From Campylorhamphus procurvoides (taxonomy: Eukaryota > Chordata > Aves > Passeriformes > Dendrocolaptidae), in contig WBMV01007804.1 in the NCBI GenBank assembly GCA_013396655.1, positions 5,291-69,290 on the forward strand: a stretch of DNA of 64,000 nt, given 5' to 3'. This document shows, one piece after another, positions 33,594 through 44,700 of the stretch. Position 1 is the stretch's first letter. Every line of letters starts with the position of its first letter. The translations under genes were made by a program, and so were the position numbers. The notes beneath the pieces were generated by a model. That model had not been told where the DNA came from and made no database searches. It saw only the letters and a program-made list of their open reading frames with translations.

Positions 33594-34599
33594 TCCTGCA
33601 TGACTTGATATTGGTCTTAACATAAGTGTTACTTTTCTGAAAAATCACATCAGAAATCATAAGTGTCCTCTGGATTTCTAAATGTATTGTGAAATAACTA
33701 CCTGAATATGTGGTGGAAGGTGTTTGAAGGAGAGTACAGATATGTTAAGATTGAAGACTTTGATACAGCTGTCTGAAAGTCTCTGTCACTTTTGGAAAAA
33801 AAAAGTAAAATGAAGCATAAAACCCATATTCACCATTTTGTTGCAAAGTTTTTGTTTCTGCACAGCTGCTTGAGTTGTACATTCAAGTCAGGCTCTCCTT
33901 GTGACTGAGAGTCTGTTGTTTGTTGGAAAACATTCCGTTATCTTTTTCCTTGGCTGCTTTTGTTGACTATGCTCTACTGTTTTCAAAGCAATGGTTATTT
34001 ATTCACTGATATTTTTTCCCCCCTTCAAACGTTCCCAAAACAAGAAGGAGAAAAAAAAAAAAAAGGAGCAAAAGCCAGGCTGGAAAGTAACAGGGCCTAA
34101 AATAGGAAGAGGTTCAGCTTTTATAGGACTGCCAGTCTAAGAAGGCTCAGCCTGTAACCTCCAGCAGCATGGAGAAAGGTTTTTGCAGTCCAGGTCCTCT
34201 TGTGTTGCACTCTGGAGTGAGAGGTGAAACATCACTCCTGGTGGGAATGATCTTGCTGGACAAACTGGTGGGAAGTTCTGTAGCACAAACCCAGTTATGG
34301 TGATCTGAGAGGATTGTCTTTGCTGAGGATTGTGGGGTGAAAATGATGGTGAATAATGAGGGAGTGCAAGAAGATGACAGCTAGGCTCCTGCACTTGGTT
34401 TAGCATCCCATAAGGGACAGCAAAAATGTAGGATGAGTCCTGAACTCATGCATACCCTCCTAGGGACAGAGTGATTTCTTTCTTGATTTTATGGAATCAG
34501 TTTTGCAGCATTCTGTTCTGGAAAAAACACTCTCTTAATTGTCCTCCAGAGTATAACTTCCTTTCAGACACTAAGGCTGATCCAACTGAAAATGATATG
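33594..34599. other. Intergenic DNA without recognised genes
   Basis: Nothing recognised apart from a poly-A run near 34051-34066. Confidence 0.5.
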
Positions 34600-34840
34600 T
34601 ATGAACCCGTGTAAGGAGAGGTTTAGGTTGAACGTTAGGAAAAGGTTCTTCCCTCGGGGGGTGGTTGGGCACTGGAATGGGCTCCCCAGGGCAGTGGTCA
34701 CAGCACCAAGCCTGACAGAGTTCAAGAAGTGTTTGAACAACTCTCTCAGGCACATGGTGTGGCTCTTGGGGCTCTGCAGGGCCAGGAGTTGGACTTTGAT
34801 GATCCTAGTGCATCCCTGCCAGTTCAGGATATTCTACAAT
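34600..34840 (+). mobile_element. CR1: CR1 LINE, 3' end fragment
   Basis: On the plus strand it reads CKERFRLNVRKRFFPRG, then VVGHWNGLPRAV in one frame, the usual last segment of CR1 ORF2. A 3' tail with 'gtttgaacaactctctcaggcacatggtgtgg' follows and ends at the 'gttcaggatattctac' terminus. It is the same subfamily as the piece at 33485. Confidence 0.92.
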
Positions 34841-35889
34841 TTTTTGATACTTAGAGTGAAGTTGATGGAAGTCATTCTGCAGAGTCATTCATGCCTCTCC
34901 AGTGACAATTGTTTAATGTAGAAATTGTGGAAAGGGCTGGGGTTTAAATTACTTTCATTCACAGCTGTGAGTAGTGATTCACAGAAGTTATATCTGCTAA
35001 GGTGTGGAATTAAGAGGAAGGCTATTAGGATGAAACAGATTTCTCCCTCAATTTTCCGAGTCCAGAGGTCATGGTTTAGTAGTTCTATGCCGCATTAGGC
35101 TCACTCAGTGTCTTTGTGTTTACAGAGCTGGTGCTGATGCCATCAGGGCTGTCCTTCATGTACCTGGATTTGAGCTGGGAAAACACTAAATGAGAAAAAC
35201 AACCCTTTTCTCTTCCAGAAACAGACTGTAGCACTAAGATTAGGTTTCTTTACTGTTTACATTCTCTGGGCTCATCTAACAACACTTCCATTAGGTCTTT
35301 TCCAAACATGCTGATATCTGGTCTAGCTTTTCCCATCATGTGAGCTGCATGTTAGCAGGTGGAGTGCATCCCACAGGCCTTGGGAAAGTCATACTGTAAT
35401 ACTAGGGGGAAAATTGTAGGAAAAATGAGTGACAACGTTTGCTTTTTGATTTGGGGAAGGGTCTCCTATTAAAAAAAAGTTAACAACAAGTAACTATGGA
35501 CTCGAGAATAGTGTTTTGACAAGGTCCTTGCTCAGTAAGTCTTCCCCAAGAAGGAAGGATATGCAGGGTAACCTCAGAAAATCAAAGAACCAGCTGGGGA
35601 AAGTAAGGGTGACTTGTGCTGTGGCTTCGCTCACATCCTGCAGTTGTGAGCAGCATTCCTGCCTCCTGCTGGGAATTTGTAGCATGTCAGTTTAACACAG
35701 ACCGAGGGAAGTGCTGCATGCAGATCCCTGAAGCCCCGAGTGCTCGGGGACCAGCCTGGTTTCTGAGGTTGGTTGAGGGGTCAGCAGTACCCACAAAGTA
35801 TAGGAGACAGCCACTTATTCCAGCTGCATCTTTCAAGGCACTGCTTCCAGGACAGGATCAGAAAGTGCCAGTCCTGCTATCTTGCTCTG
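34841..35889. other. Intergenic DNA without recognised genes
   Basis: No gene or repeat could be supported, though the last 100 bases may already be degraded CR1. Confidence 0.45.
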
Positions 35890-36070
35890 GATCTGGAAAT
35901 ACAGAAATCTCCAGTCCCATTTAATATCTTTATGAATGATCTGGATGAGGGGATGGATTGCACTTGTAGTAAGTTTGCAGACAACACCAAGTAGGGCAGG
36001 AGTGTTGATCTGCTGGAGGAAAAGAAGGCTCAGGATGGGATTTTGGACAGGCTGGATCAACGGGCTGGGA
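35890..36070 (+). mobile_element. CR1: CR1 LINE, reverse-transcriptase fragment
   Basis: Translates in part as FNIFMNDLDEGMDCTCSKFADNTK, matching the catalytic region of CR1 reverse transcriptase with FADD changed to FADN. A frameshift and the next block (DRLDQRAG-like) follow. Both ends are degraded. Confidence 0.85.
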
Positions 36071-39000
36071 GAAACTGAGATTACTCAAAGCCAAGAGCCA
36101 GGAATCATCACTGACAGTGAACCACAGGCTGCTCTAATTTTTGCACAATTCCCTTAGTGCCAGCAGGTCCCACTTTGACTCCTTCCAAAGAGACTGCTTA
36201 GTGAATAAGGACTGATTCTGTTTGAAAAAAGTGATCTCTCTCTGTTGAGATTGTAAATAATAATAAACAGGTTCTGGTTTTAATCCTATTTTAATCACAC
36301 TGAATAGGATTTAATTTCAAAATGATTCCAACTCTTTAAATTCACACATGTAATGAGCTATTTAATACAACTCCTATTATTTTAATACATCCCAGTACAT
36401 TAATTCCTTTTGAAAAGCAGAATAATAAGGCCCCACCACATAGATGATACACTAATCAAAACTTGGGACTCAAGAAATTCAGTTTTGTTTCTATCACCCT
36501 TGGTGTCACCAGCTGTTCTGTAGCACAGCTCAGGCTACCTGTGCTGTAATAATTTATATTAAGGATATTATAAAAGAGCCTAAAAGAAACAGTTTCATTG
36601 TCTCTAATGCAGAATCAGAAAGAGCCTTTTAAGGTGGAGGGGAAAAAAGTTATAGTAGAGGCAGGTGTAAGTTTCAGAATTTGAATAATTAAATTTGTTT
36701 TGTATTTCTGGAAATAGGAAATAGTGACTTTATGGCATGATTGTTACTCAAGTCAGCCCTATTGTTAGGAGTAAAATGCATTTGAATTTGTTCTTTTTGT
36801 TCAGATGTTTTAGCATTCAAGGAGACAATTTCTTGCACAATGAACAGCTGTTTCAACTATTGTCTTATCACCATTGTCTCTTCCTTTAGTGAGCTTCTGA
36901 TGTCATGACTTTCAGCTTTTGATGCCATATAGGAGTCCTAGTTTGAGGTGTTTTTTAACATTTTGCTTTCAAGATAGGTTTTAGCTAGAGAAACAACTCT
37001 TAGCTGAATCCAATTAGGGATAAATAGTTTTCACAGCAGTGGAGGCTGGAAACCAGTTTGTCTAAAGTTTTCAGGAAAACTGTAGAGAATCCAGATTTTA
37101 GGGGCTTTGTTCCTAAACTGAAGCTTAGTTCAAATGCTGGATTTCTGAGTCTGAGTCTGGTTATGAAGCCTTTTGGCTCTGCTGAAATATTTTGGTTTTC
37201 AGTGTGGGATTTTTTCTGAGTGTGGAAAAACAGAGATAACAGTAAGATGATGGGAATAGAAGTTGTCACATCCCCCAGGAAGATTCTGTTTCATGTTACT
37301 TCAGCCATTATTCTGTATAGAGCATGGAGGTGTACACAGAGGTGTACCTAAGCACAGCTTCTTGCTAGTTGCATTGCAAAAGCAATATAGAACAGTCCTT
37401 TTCCAACATAATAATGAGCCTAGACAACAAAATTACTTAACCTTGTAACTCAGAATAAAAAGTCTACCATACCTGTCAAACTATATTTGTAGGTGAGCTA
37501 AGTGAGTCAAACCCAGCATAATTCTAGAAAGTGAAGATGGCAGCTACTGAAGATATGAAATAGTGCACTGCAGGAAAAGGATTTTATTCATAGTGTCAAT
37601 GTATTAACTGTCAAATAGTTTTAGAAAGCCATTCAGTAAAATCCACACTTTCTCATAACTTATCCCATTGAAAGTGAATGGAAGCTTTCCCAACCTAGCG
37701 TTGAAAACTCTCACTAAGAAATCTAGTGGTTTGCAAAACAGCTATATTTTCTTAATAGAAATGGAAACTATTGATTTAAAATTCACTATTGAACAAAAAT
37801 GCATTTTATATTTCATGTATATTGTGTACTTTCTTAGTTTTACCCCAAGTTTTTACAAGTGAAATCAATTTCTTGCCTCAACTCCATTCATGAGGAAAAA
37901 ATATAAATTTTGTCTTTTATGAAGCTGTCATAGTTCCTGAGAAATATTAGACCCTAGGGCCCACTATTCCATTTAAAACATTCTTCATGATCATATCATC
38001 TTTTTTTTTTATATTCCTTTGCTTGTTTGATGACTTTTATTCCTTCCCTTCTCATTCAGTGAAATTCAATATTATGTCCCTATCCTGCTCTTTTAAAACA
38101 CGATTTAATAGAACACACTAAAAAGGAGAGATCTAGTATTTTTATTTTTAAAAGAGAATATAGCCATGTTTATCGTGTTGTCTGCATTCTTGATTTTTCC
38201 CTTTTGTATTTTTTGTTTTCTTGCATAATCCCTGGAAGATTTAGGGCATCCAGAAGAACTGAAAAAGAACCCAATCCATGTAAGACGTGATCCTCAGAAA
38301 ATACTGATGTCCCTGAAGAGGCAGAAAAATACATATTGGGATTTTAAAAAATGCATAATGCATAGAGGCACTTAATATGAGGGGTTTTTTTTAATTCTTT
38401 GGTTTTTTTTCTTTTTAAAATCCACTCTTTTCTTGACTCCTTCTCTCAGAATTGTGCTTGTATCCAGGCTTGCCATGGCTGGATCCTTCTCTAGGAGGCC
38501 TGAGTGCAGTCAGTGGTAACTCCACAGAAGGAAGGAAAGGTGGCAGAATTGTGTCCTCAAGGGCACATATGAGAAAACAAATCTCAGTGTAGGCAGTTTC
38601 TCAAGATGCTCCAGCTGATGAAGGAACTAATGCAGTTCAGCATATTAGTTGATTTGGAGTCTGAAGTGTTGGTGTTGTGTTTTTGGTTTTTTTTTTACCA
38701 AACTTTTTCATTTTAGTTAGAACAGTACCAATTGCAGATGAGATTTCTGCCACCTAACTCCAGTTCTCTTGAAGTTAAGTGCTCATTTTAAGCTAATTGT
38801 CTAGACACTCTCTATCGTCAAGGAAGACATGGAGGCAGTTCAAGAGTGATTCATCCCATCCCAAAATAGATGTCTAAGCTGGGATGAATTGGATGGAGCT
38901 GTCTTTCTCCACCAAACAGCAGGAGAGCACTGACAACTGGTGAGACAAAGAGCAGCTGGAGAAAGGTGAGATGGTCACCTTCTGAGCTGTCCATACCTCT

Positions 39001-40598
39001 CTTATCCCTCTCTGTGGTTTCACTGATTTAGGGGAAGAGTAACATTTTTCATATTTGCCAAATAGTACAACCATGTTAAGTAGATGTCAGTGTCAAATAG
39101 ACCGTGTTCAAGGGTGCATAAGGCAGAAAAGAGTGTAACCAGTTCTCCTGATCCTGGGCATAGGCAGCCTGGGCTTTGTTGTGATTTGGGAGCTGAAAGA
39201 GCAAAAATAAAACTTTGTAGGTATTTCAGGTGGGGATCAGCTAGAAATCAGCATCCTCTCACAGGGAACACTCCACTTGGCCACTCCTCTGTACAAACAA
39301 GGTCACAGTGATTCTTCAAAGCTAGCCTGTCTCTTTGTCATTTATTTTGTGAAAAATATTCTGGCTGAAAAACAAATTAAGCACACAATGGGTGTGTAAT
39401 ATAATTAAAAAGGGACTTGAATGGAAGCTGGCAGAAACATTAGACAAGTTTAATACCATAAGAATGGTCTTCTCAATAAAATTCAGAATAAATATCCATT
39501 AGAACATTAATGAAGGTTGAAACTTTCCTCAGTGAAGAGAGTAATCAATAACACTTTTACAGCAGAAATTCTGTGCAGTAATTTTTATTCCCCTGTGTTA
39601 TTTGTGAATTGAAGGGAATATGCCATTTAACATTAAACTTAGCAAAAATGTTTCTATTTTAAGGTATACTTTATAAAAGAATCAACTGAAGGCAATGATT
39701 GAGATTTAATTTGTTCCTTCAGAACTAAGATTCTGCTGAATGTTTTTCATACTTGGGTAATAATGTTTTTCAGATGATACTGAATCCTTCACTGTGAAAA
39801 TGGTAGACAAAACAATCATAGCTGTGATACAGGTTGTAATCTCTGCAAAAGTTTGCTTAGCAATTTAAATGAACAAACATGTTTTTTAAGCCTGCACTGA
39901 TACTGGGCTGGGGCAGTAGAAAATAACATTGTCAAACTTTCATTAGGGTCTGCCCATCTCTAAAATGGTTTTCTCTGATTTTGGTAGCAATATAAGTACA
40001 CCAAATGGACAAATTCAACCTGCTTCTGTGATATGTTTTGATCTTGCACTGCTCGTTTCTTCTCTTTGTTGCTCTAGTTCAAGGAAAGGAATACTCAAGG
40101 ACAGGAGTTTCTGCCAGATGGTTAACCAAGTTTTGTTATTCATATGTGCAAGCACTTATTCCCACGAAGTTTACGTTTTACTGAGAACATCTCAGAGCAA
40201 CAACTGCAAATCCTTAAAATCCCATGTTTGGTGTGTATGGAAGTCTGTGCTGCAAGACCGCTGCTATTTGCTTAATGCATGTTAATGTGGAAAGAGACCA
40301 GTCAGATAACTGCATATTCATATGATGATGATCCACACTGCAGCCCTTTTGTCTCATCTAATTGCTCCTTCAGTGGTGCAGAACAAAATGCTGTAGATGT
40401 TTCAAACCCAGAAGATTCTTCTTTGCTTTCATTAGGACGTAACTTTTGCTAGTGTTCTGATATTTGCTGTTCTTTAATTCAGATGACTTCTTTCTCATAC
40501 CAAACTGTGACTATAAAGACATACACATCATGGTTATCTTTTTCATCCTTTTAATAATAATAATAATAATAAAAAACCCTGTTGCAATTACTTTTCCA
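36071..40598. other. Intergenic DNA downstream of IAPP
   Basis: AT-rich sequence between the CR1 relic and the IAPP 3' end. No further exon recognised. Confidence 0.45.
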
Positions 40599-40869
40599 TT
40601 TATTATCATGATAGATATATTTATTTTATTTTATTTTATAACAGAATTTGACAAGCAGATTTCTGGAATTCTTAATGGAGTTGAAGGGATAGCCTATGCA
40701 TGTCACTGCACATGCATAGTGAAATGGTGAACATAAATCACATACCCACACACACACACAGAAAACAAGGCACTGTTAAGACTGTACAAGTAATTAATGA
40801 CCAAAAGGTTATTGACACATGGAAATCCAAGCTCCTCATGAAACCTGTATCAGTAGCCACTTCTACACC
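40599..40869 (-). other. IAPP: IAPP 3' untranslated region (predicted)
   Basis: Follows the IAPP stop codon on the minus strand. AATAAA polyadenylation signals are present on the minus strand at 40620-40625 and 40599-40604. A GT repeat (CA on the plus strand, 40746-40760) lies within it. The true cleavage site is not determined, and a longer 3' end is possible. Confidence 0.55.
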
Positions 40870-41059
40870 CTAAAGCTGTGCATTGTTTTGGGATTCTCTG
40901 CTTAATAGCCCTACTGTGTCCCTCTTTCCATATGTATTGGACCCCACATTCGTAGGTGAATAAATCGCTCCGATGTTGTTGCTGGAACGAACCAAGAAGT
41001 CGGCCAAGCGCTGTGTCACACACGTAGCGGTGTTGCATTTCCTCTTCTCCAGGTGGTGA
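40870..41059 (-). CDS. IAPP: Islet amyloid polypeptide (amylin), exon 3: mature hormone
   Basis: Coding exon of IAPP, a secreted pancreatic beta-cell peptide hormone of the calcitonin family that acts on calcitonin receptor/RAMP complexes to restrain feeding and gastric emptying. After a polypyrimidine tract and cag acceptor (41060-41062) the exon opens in phase 2. It encodes a short propeptide ending in the dibasic site KR, then the 37-residue hormone starting KCNTATC (the Cys2-Cys7 disulfide loop). GKR follows (the amidation donor Gly plus cleavage site after Tyr37), and then a 16-residue C-terminal flank to the stop at 40870-40872. Joined to 43935-44014 it gives 89 residues, the family's normal size. 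Against the human hormone it has Val8, Asp14, Arg18, Ile23, Tyr27 and Pro29. It lies near SLCO1A2 as in mammals. Identity is secure. Confidence 0.97.
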
Positions 41060-43934
41060 CTGCCAGGGCAAAACAAAAAGGGCCAAGATTAAGTCAAATG
41101 ATGAGCAATCAAGTGTGCCACTTCTCATAGTCATTTGAGCTGTGCTAATGTGGGAGTTCTTTTAATATGTGCACAAATACAGGAACATTACAATCTTCCC
41201 ACCACCTACTTTGTGCCTGAAAAAAATTCTTGTGCTGTATCTATTATCAGTTATAATGGTGGGGGTTATTTAAATGCAGAGACCTTAACAGTCATATGTG
41301 GTTTTTATTGATATTCTGCATAGCAGTTTGTGACATGTAGAAAACCTGTAATGATAGTATAGATAAGACAGTAAGTGAAAGCAATGACTAAATGTTTAAC
41401 TTCAAGCTGAACTTCTAAATCTATTTAGAGCTCTTGCTGATATCATGAGGATTACTAACATAATGACAGTCACTAACATTTATTTAGGTCTCTTATTACC
41501 ACAGACTCACATCCCGCTCTCGCTGAATTGAATGGTAATACTCGAGTCCACATCAAGTGGAATGAGCCCAAAGACTCTTCCTCCCGATTGCACCACACAC
41601 TACGAGAGGTGGCAGGTGTGGCCAGCTCCTGCCAACTTCAGGACCACTTAGGATGGTCCTTAACTCTGTCTCTGCCACTTAGCTCTGACTAAACCGAGCT
41701 TTCATCATTACTGAAAAGCTGCCACATCTTTGTTGAAACACCTGCAATTTGAAAGTGCTGTAGTGGTAGGAGATAATAATTTGCTGGATGATAGTTTAAA
41801 GAGCGTCCGTGAAAGAATCTCTATCTAAAAATAACTGAACCAAGAGACCATTTATAGAACTCCTTCTAAAATCTATATAGTATGGGATTTTTATTCCTTT
41901 CTTTTTTTTTTTAATCACGGTAAAACTACTGGCTTGAGAGAGCTTGGGTTTTCAGATTTGTTTCTTAGACCTCTATGTTCTTTCTTCAGGTAGAAATATT
42001 TGCTTGCTGAGATTGCCTATTGAATTACTGTTAATTTTCTTGGATTTCTTCATGCTGATGTAGCATGAGGTAGGCACCAGCTTGCAGTAAAAATTTACTC
42101 TGAGTGACAATTTCCCAGTTTGAAACTCTGATCAGTTACCAATAAGTTCCTTATCCTATTGATTATTAAATCTGTTATCTAAAATGTCATATAGCCTTTT
42201 AAAGTTATTTGTATTGATCTAAGAATCCAAATGGAATAGCAGTTGTGAGAGAAATGTCTGTATTGTACTGGTTCTTCATTGGTGAATAGGCAGTGTCTTT
42301 TAAGCAATTAATATTTTAAATATGTAGTTGTATTTAAATGCAATGGTTATATAGGGCTTGATACAGCTTCTCTTAGATTTTCATGGGTATGTATTGATTT
42401 TAAGAGTTTCACCAAGTCCTTAACACAGAAGGTTCAAACAGCAACTGGTCCTCACAGAGATCCTGATTTGTTTGTGGAGGCAGAATTCTCTTTTGCATTA
42501 AAGATACAAAATCAGGGCCTGGTACTACAAGTTTAAAAGAGAAGCTACTAGGTTTCTTTCTGATGTCTAGCCTGCCTGAACCCACTATAGCTGTTAGCTC
42601 TCTGATCTGTGGCCTTTAAATGAGTAGGTCACCCGGGAAGATGCTGTCCAAGGCCACAGAAAAGCAGACAAGGCATACCACACTCAGAAAGGTGATGCTG
42701 TGACTTTGGGTATTACAGTTATTTGGAGATTTGTTTGTATTTTTTTTAAAAGTGATAGCTGTTCAAATGTAAGAATTTAGTTTCAATTATAAAAAATGTT
42801 TTAGAAGATAACAGAATTGTCATATAATATTTTTTGATATATATTCAAAGAGAAAGGAACAGTCAACTCTATAGACATATGTTTTTACTGAATCTATCCA
42901 TAACAGCATTGTCATTGAAAGAAATTCACTCAAAAGCCTGACAAAACTAGGTGAACTTGATGGTCTGTTCCAACCTTGATGATTCTGTGAATTGTTCAGT
43001 GCTGTTTATCTTTTTGTATGAATTGCAAATACTTCTTGAAATGCTTTTCATTCATTAAAAAGTTACCTAAAACTGGATTTATGAATCTATAAATATGAAT
43101 GCATTTCAGGCAAGTTAAATGCTATCATAGCCAATTGCTTCTTTTCCTTCTTCCCATGATTAAATTGATATCTAAATCTGTAATGAAAAGTTGCTTCCAG
43201 GAAACAGTTATGTCATAAAACAATTCCATTCTAGAAGAAAATTAGTGTTATTAAGAAGGATGTATTTTCTTTTTCTCCCTCTTCAGGATTGGAAATGTGA
43301 CAAATTTAAAAACAAGAAGACAGATTCAAAATATGCCTTTCTTCTTAAGATAATGTAGTATTTGTAGCCTTTGTAATTTATGAAAGTGTTATAATTGTGA
43401 AGTGATTAAATGATCTGCAACTTTTGTCTCCGGATTTCACTTTCCCCCCTGAATGCTCTCATCTTACATTTACAGAAGAGCTGATCTTTATGTTTACAGA
43501 AAAGCTCTGTTTACTAGAAGGATATTTTAATCTCTTTTTGAGAATAAACAGCAGAGACAGAGTCTCAAGTCATAGGCTATTAGTGGCACAAAGTTTACTT
43601 CATAATTTGATCCTATGTGATATAACTAGAAAAAAACCCAGGAAAATCAATACCTTTTTGTCTTTGCTGCTGGTTGTTCTGGCATTTCCTCACTAAGTCC
43701 TGAGGGTGTATTCTGTGCCATTACCGGCAATATCCATCCTTGTCTCTTAGAAGTGCCATCAGACAGATCATCAGCCACAGACAGTAATCTTTAAACAACA
43801 ATAAAAGACCCAGTGAAATTGAATAGCTCTATTTTTGCTCATGTTATTTTAAACGGGAAAGCAAAAGTAGTTCATGCAATAATCTGAACACCTTTTTCCC
43901 TAAAAAGAAATAAACATGATTATTTATTACTCAC
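41060..43934 (-). other. IAPP: IAPP intron 2
   Basis: 2875-bp intron bounded by GTGAGT (43929-43934 on the minus strand) and a pyrimidine-rich tract with CAG at 41060-41062. The phase 2 junction agrees on both sides. It holds a small plus-strand CR1-like terminus at about 42945-42990 (gttccaaccttgatgattctgtga). Open frames inside it show no motifs. Confidence 0.9.
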
Positions 43935-44014
43935 TTCTCAATAGGTGTAGCTTCCAAACAGCTCAGAGTGACAGAAAGTGCAATGAAGAAAATGGACAGC
44001 TTTAGGTTGCACAT
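43935..44014 (-). CDS. IAPP: Islet amyloid polypeptide, exon 2: signal peptide and N-terminal propeptide
   Basis: It starts at the ATG at 44012-44014 and encodes 26 complete codons plus two bases. The protein start is MCNLKLS followed by a hydrophobic core (IFFIALSVTLS) and CLEATPIE: a classic signal peptide with cleavage expected after the Ala or nearby, then the start of the N-terminal propeptide. The donor GAGAA|GTGAGT is strong. Two acceptors upstream are possible, before 44031 (CTTTTCAG) and before 44054 (TTTCAG). The nearer gives a 97-bp exon, close to the known mammalian exon 2 size. The start codon is the only ATG ahead of the signal peptide. Confidence 0.95.
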
Positions 44015-44433
44015 CTTTCCTTCCAAACTTTCTGAAAAGGATAATGATTCAAAACTGAAAGGAGACCCAAATACTCTTCAGCATATCCTATTACTGATGC
44101 CCATTCTGTCCAAATCAACAGCAGCTAGTCTTTTTCACAGGCTAGAGTGAAAAAAATGATCCCCCTAAGTTTAGTGACACAAAGCAGTTTCAGACAGATA
44201 ACTCTCAGCAGTAAATGCTCTTTTCCTATTTAGTAGTTTCAATCATATCCCTCAGTCCTGGTTTGCATTTCCTGACATATGCCAGTCTCAGACTCTGGTC
44301 CGGAATGCAGTTTACCTTGAAGATATCTTATTTTTTTCCTCAAAAATGCTGCTGGTTAATAATGAGGGATATTCTGCTTTCCTGAAAGCACATCTGTTGC
44401 ACTGCACCTGAAATAAAAAGGGAAATTGTTTAC

Positions 44434-44538
44434 CTTTTTGTGGTCACGGATCTAACTGGAGAAGCCCGTCTGTGTTAGCAAGAAGGGTGCATGCAACAAT
44501 TCCACGCTTGATCTAGCTCGGGAGTATCCTTTTCCCTC
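44434..44538 (-). other. IAPP: IAPP non-coding exon 1 (predicted)
   Basis: A consensus donor AAAAAG|GTAAAC ends the exon at 44434. The upstream limit is set by the TATA box at 44565-44571, which places transcription start near 44535-44540. Mammalian IAPP likewise has an untranslated first exon. The following intron is about 400 bp (44032-44433). Confidence 0.7.
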
Positions 44539-44700
44539 TTCCTGGCTGACAAGTAATACGGCTCTTATATATCCTTCACACCTTTCTCAGCTCTGACATC
44601 AGGCAGAACAGAGACACTGTCGTTAATTCCAATCCCTATAGACAGCGAGTGCCCCAGAGAGGAGCAGAGGCAGGTGGGTCATTATTTCATTAGTCCATCA
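44539..44700 (-). promoter_or_regulatory. IAPP: IAPP promoter
   Basis: On the minus strand a TATATAA box occupies 44565-44571. Upstream of it are a CRE-like octamer (TGATGTCA, 44594-44601, one base from the consensus) and TAAT homeodomain cores at 44623-44628, 44681-44684 and 44689-44692. An E-box, CAGGTG on the plus strand (44671-44676), is beside the last two. Mammalian IAPP promoters are known to use PDX1-bound TAAT boxes with neighbouring E-boxes. The assignment here is by motif and position only. Confidence 0.65.

Noticed and set aside
39965..40285. 106-codon plus-strand frame near the IAPP 3' end
   Set aside because: No recognisable domain, AT-rich region, no evidence of splicing; treated as chance.
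40850..41134. 94-codon minus-strand frame overlapping the IAPP exon
   Set aside because: Different frame from the clearly recognisable IAPP hormone; a shadow of the real exon.
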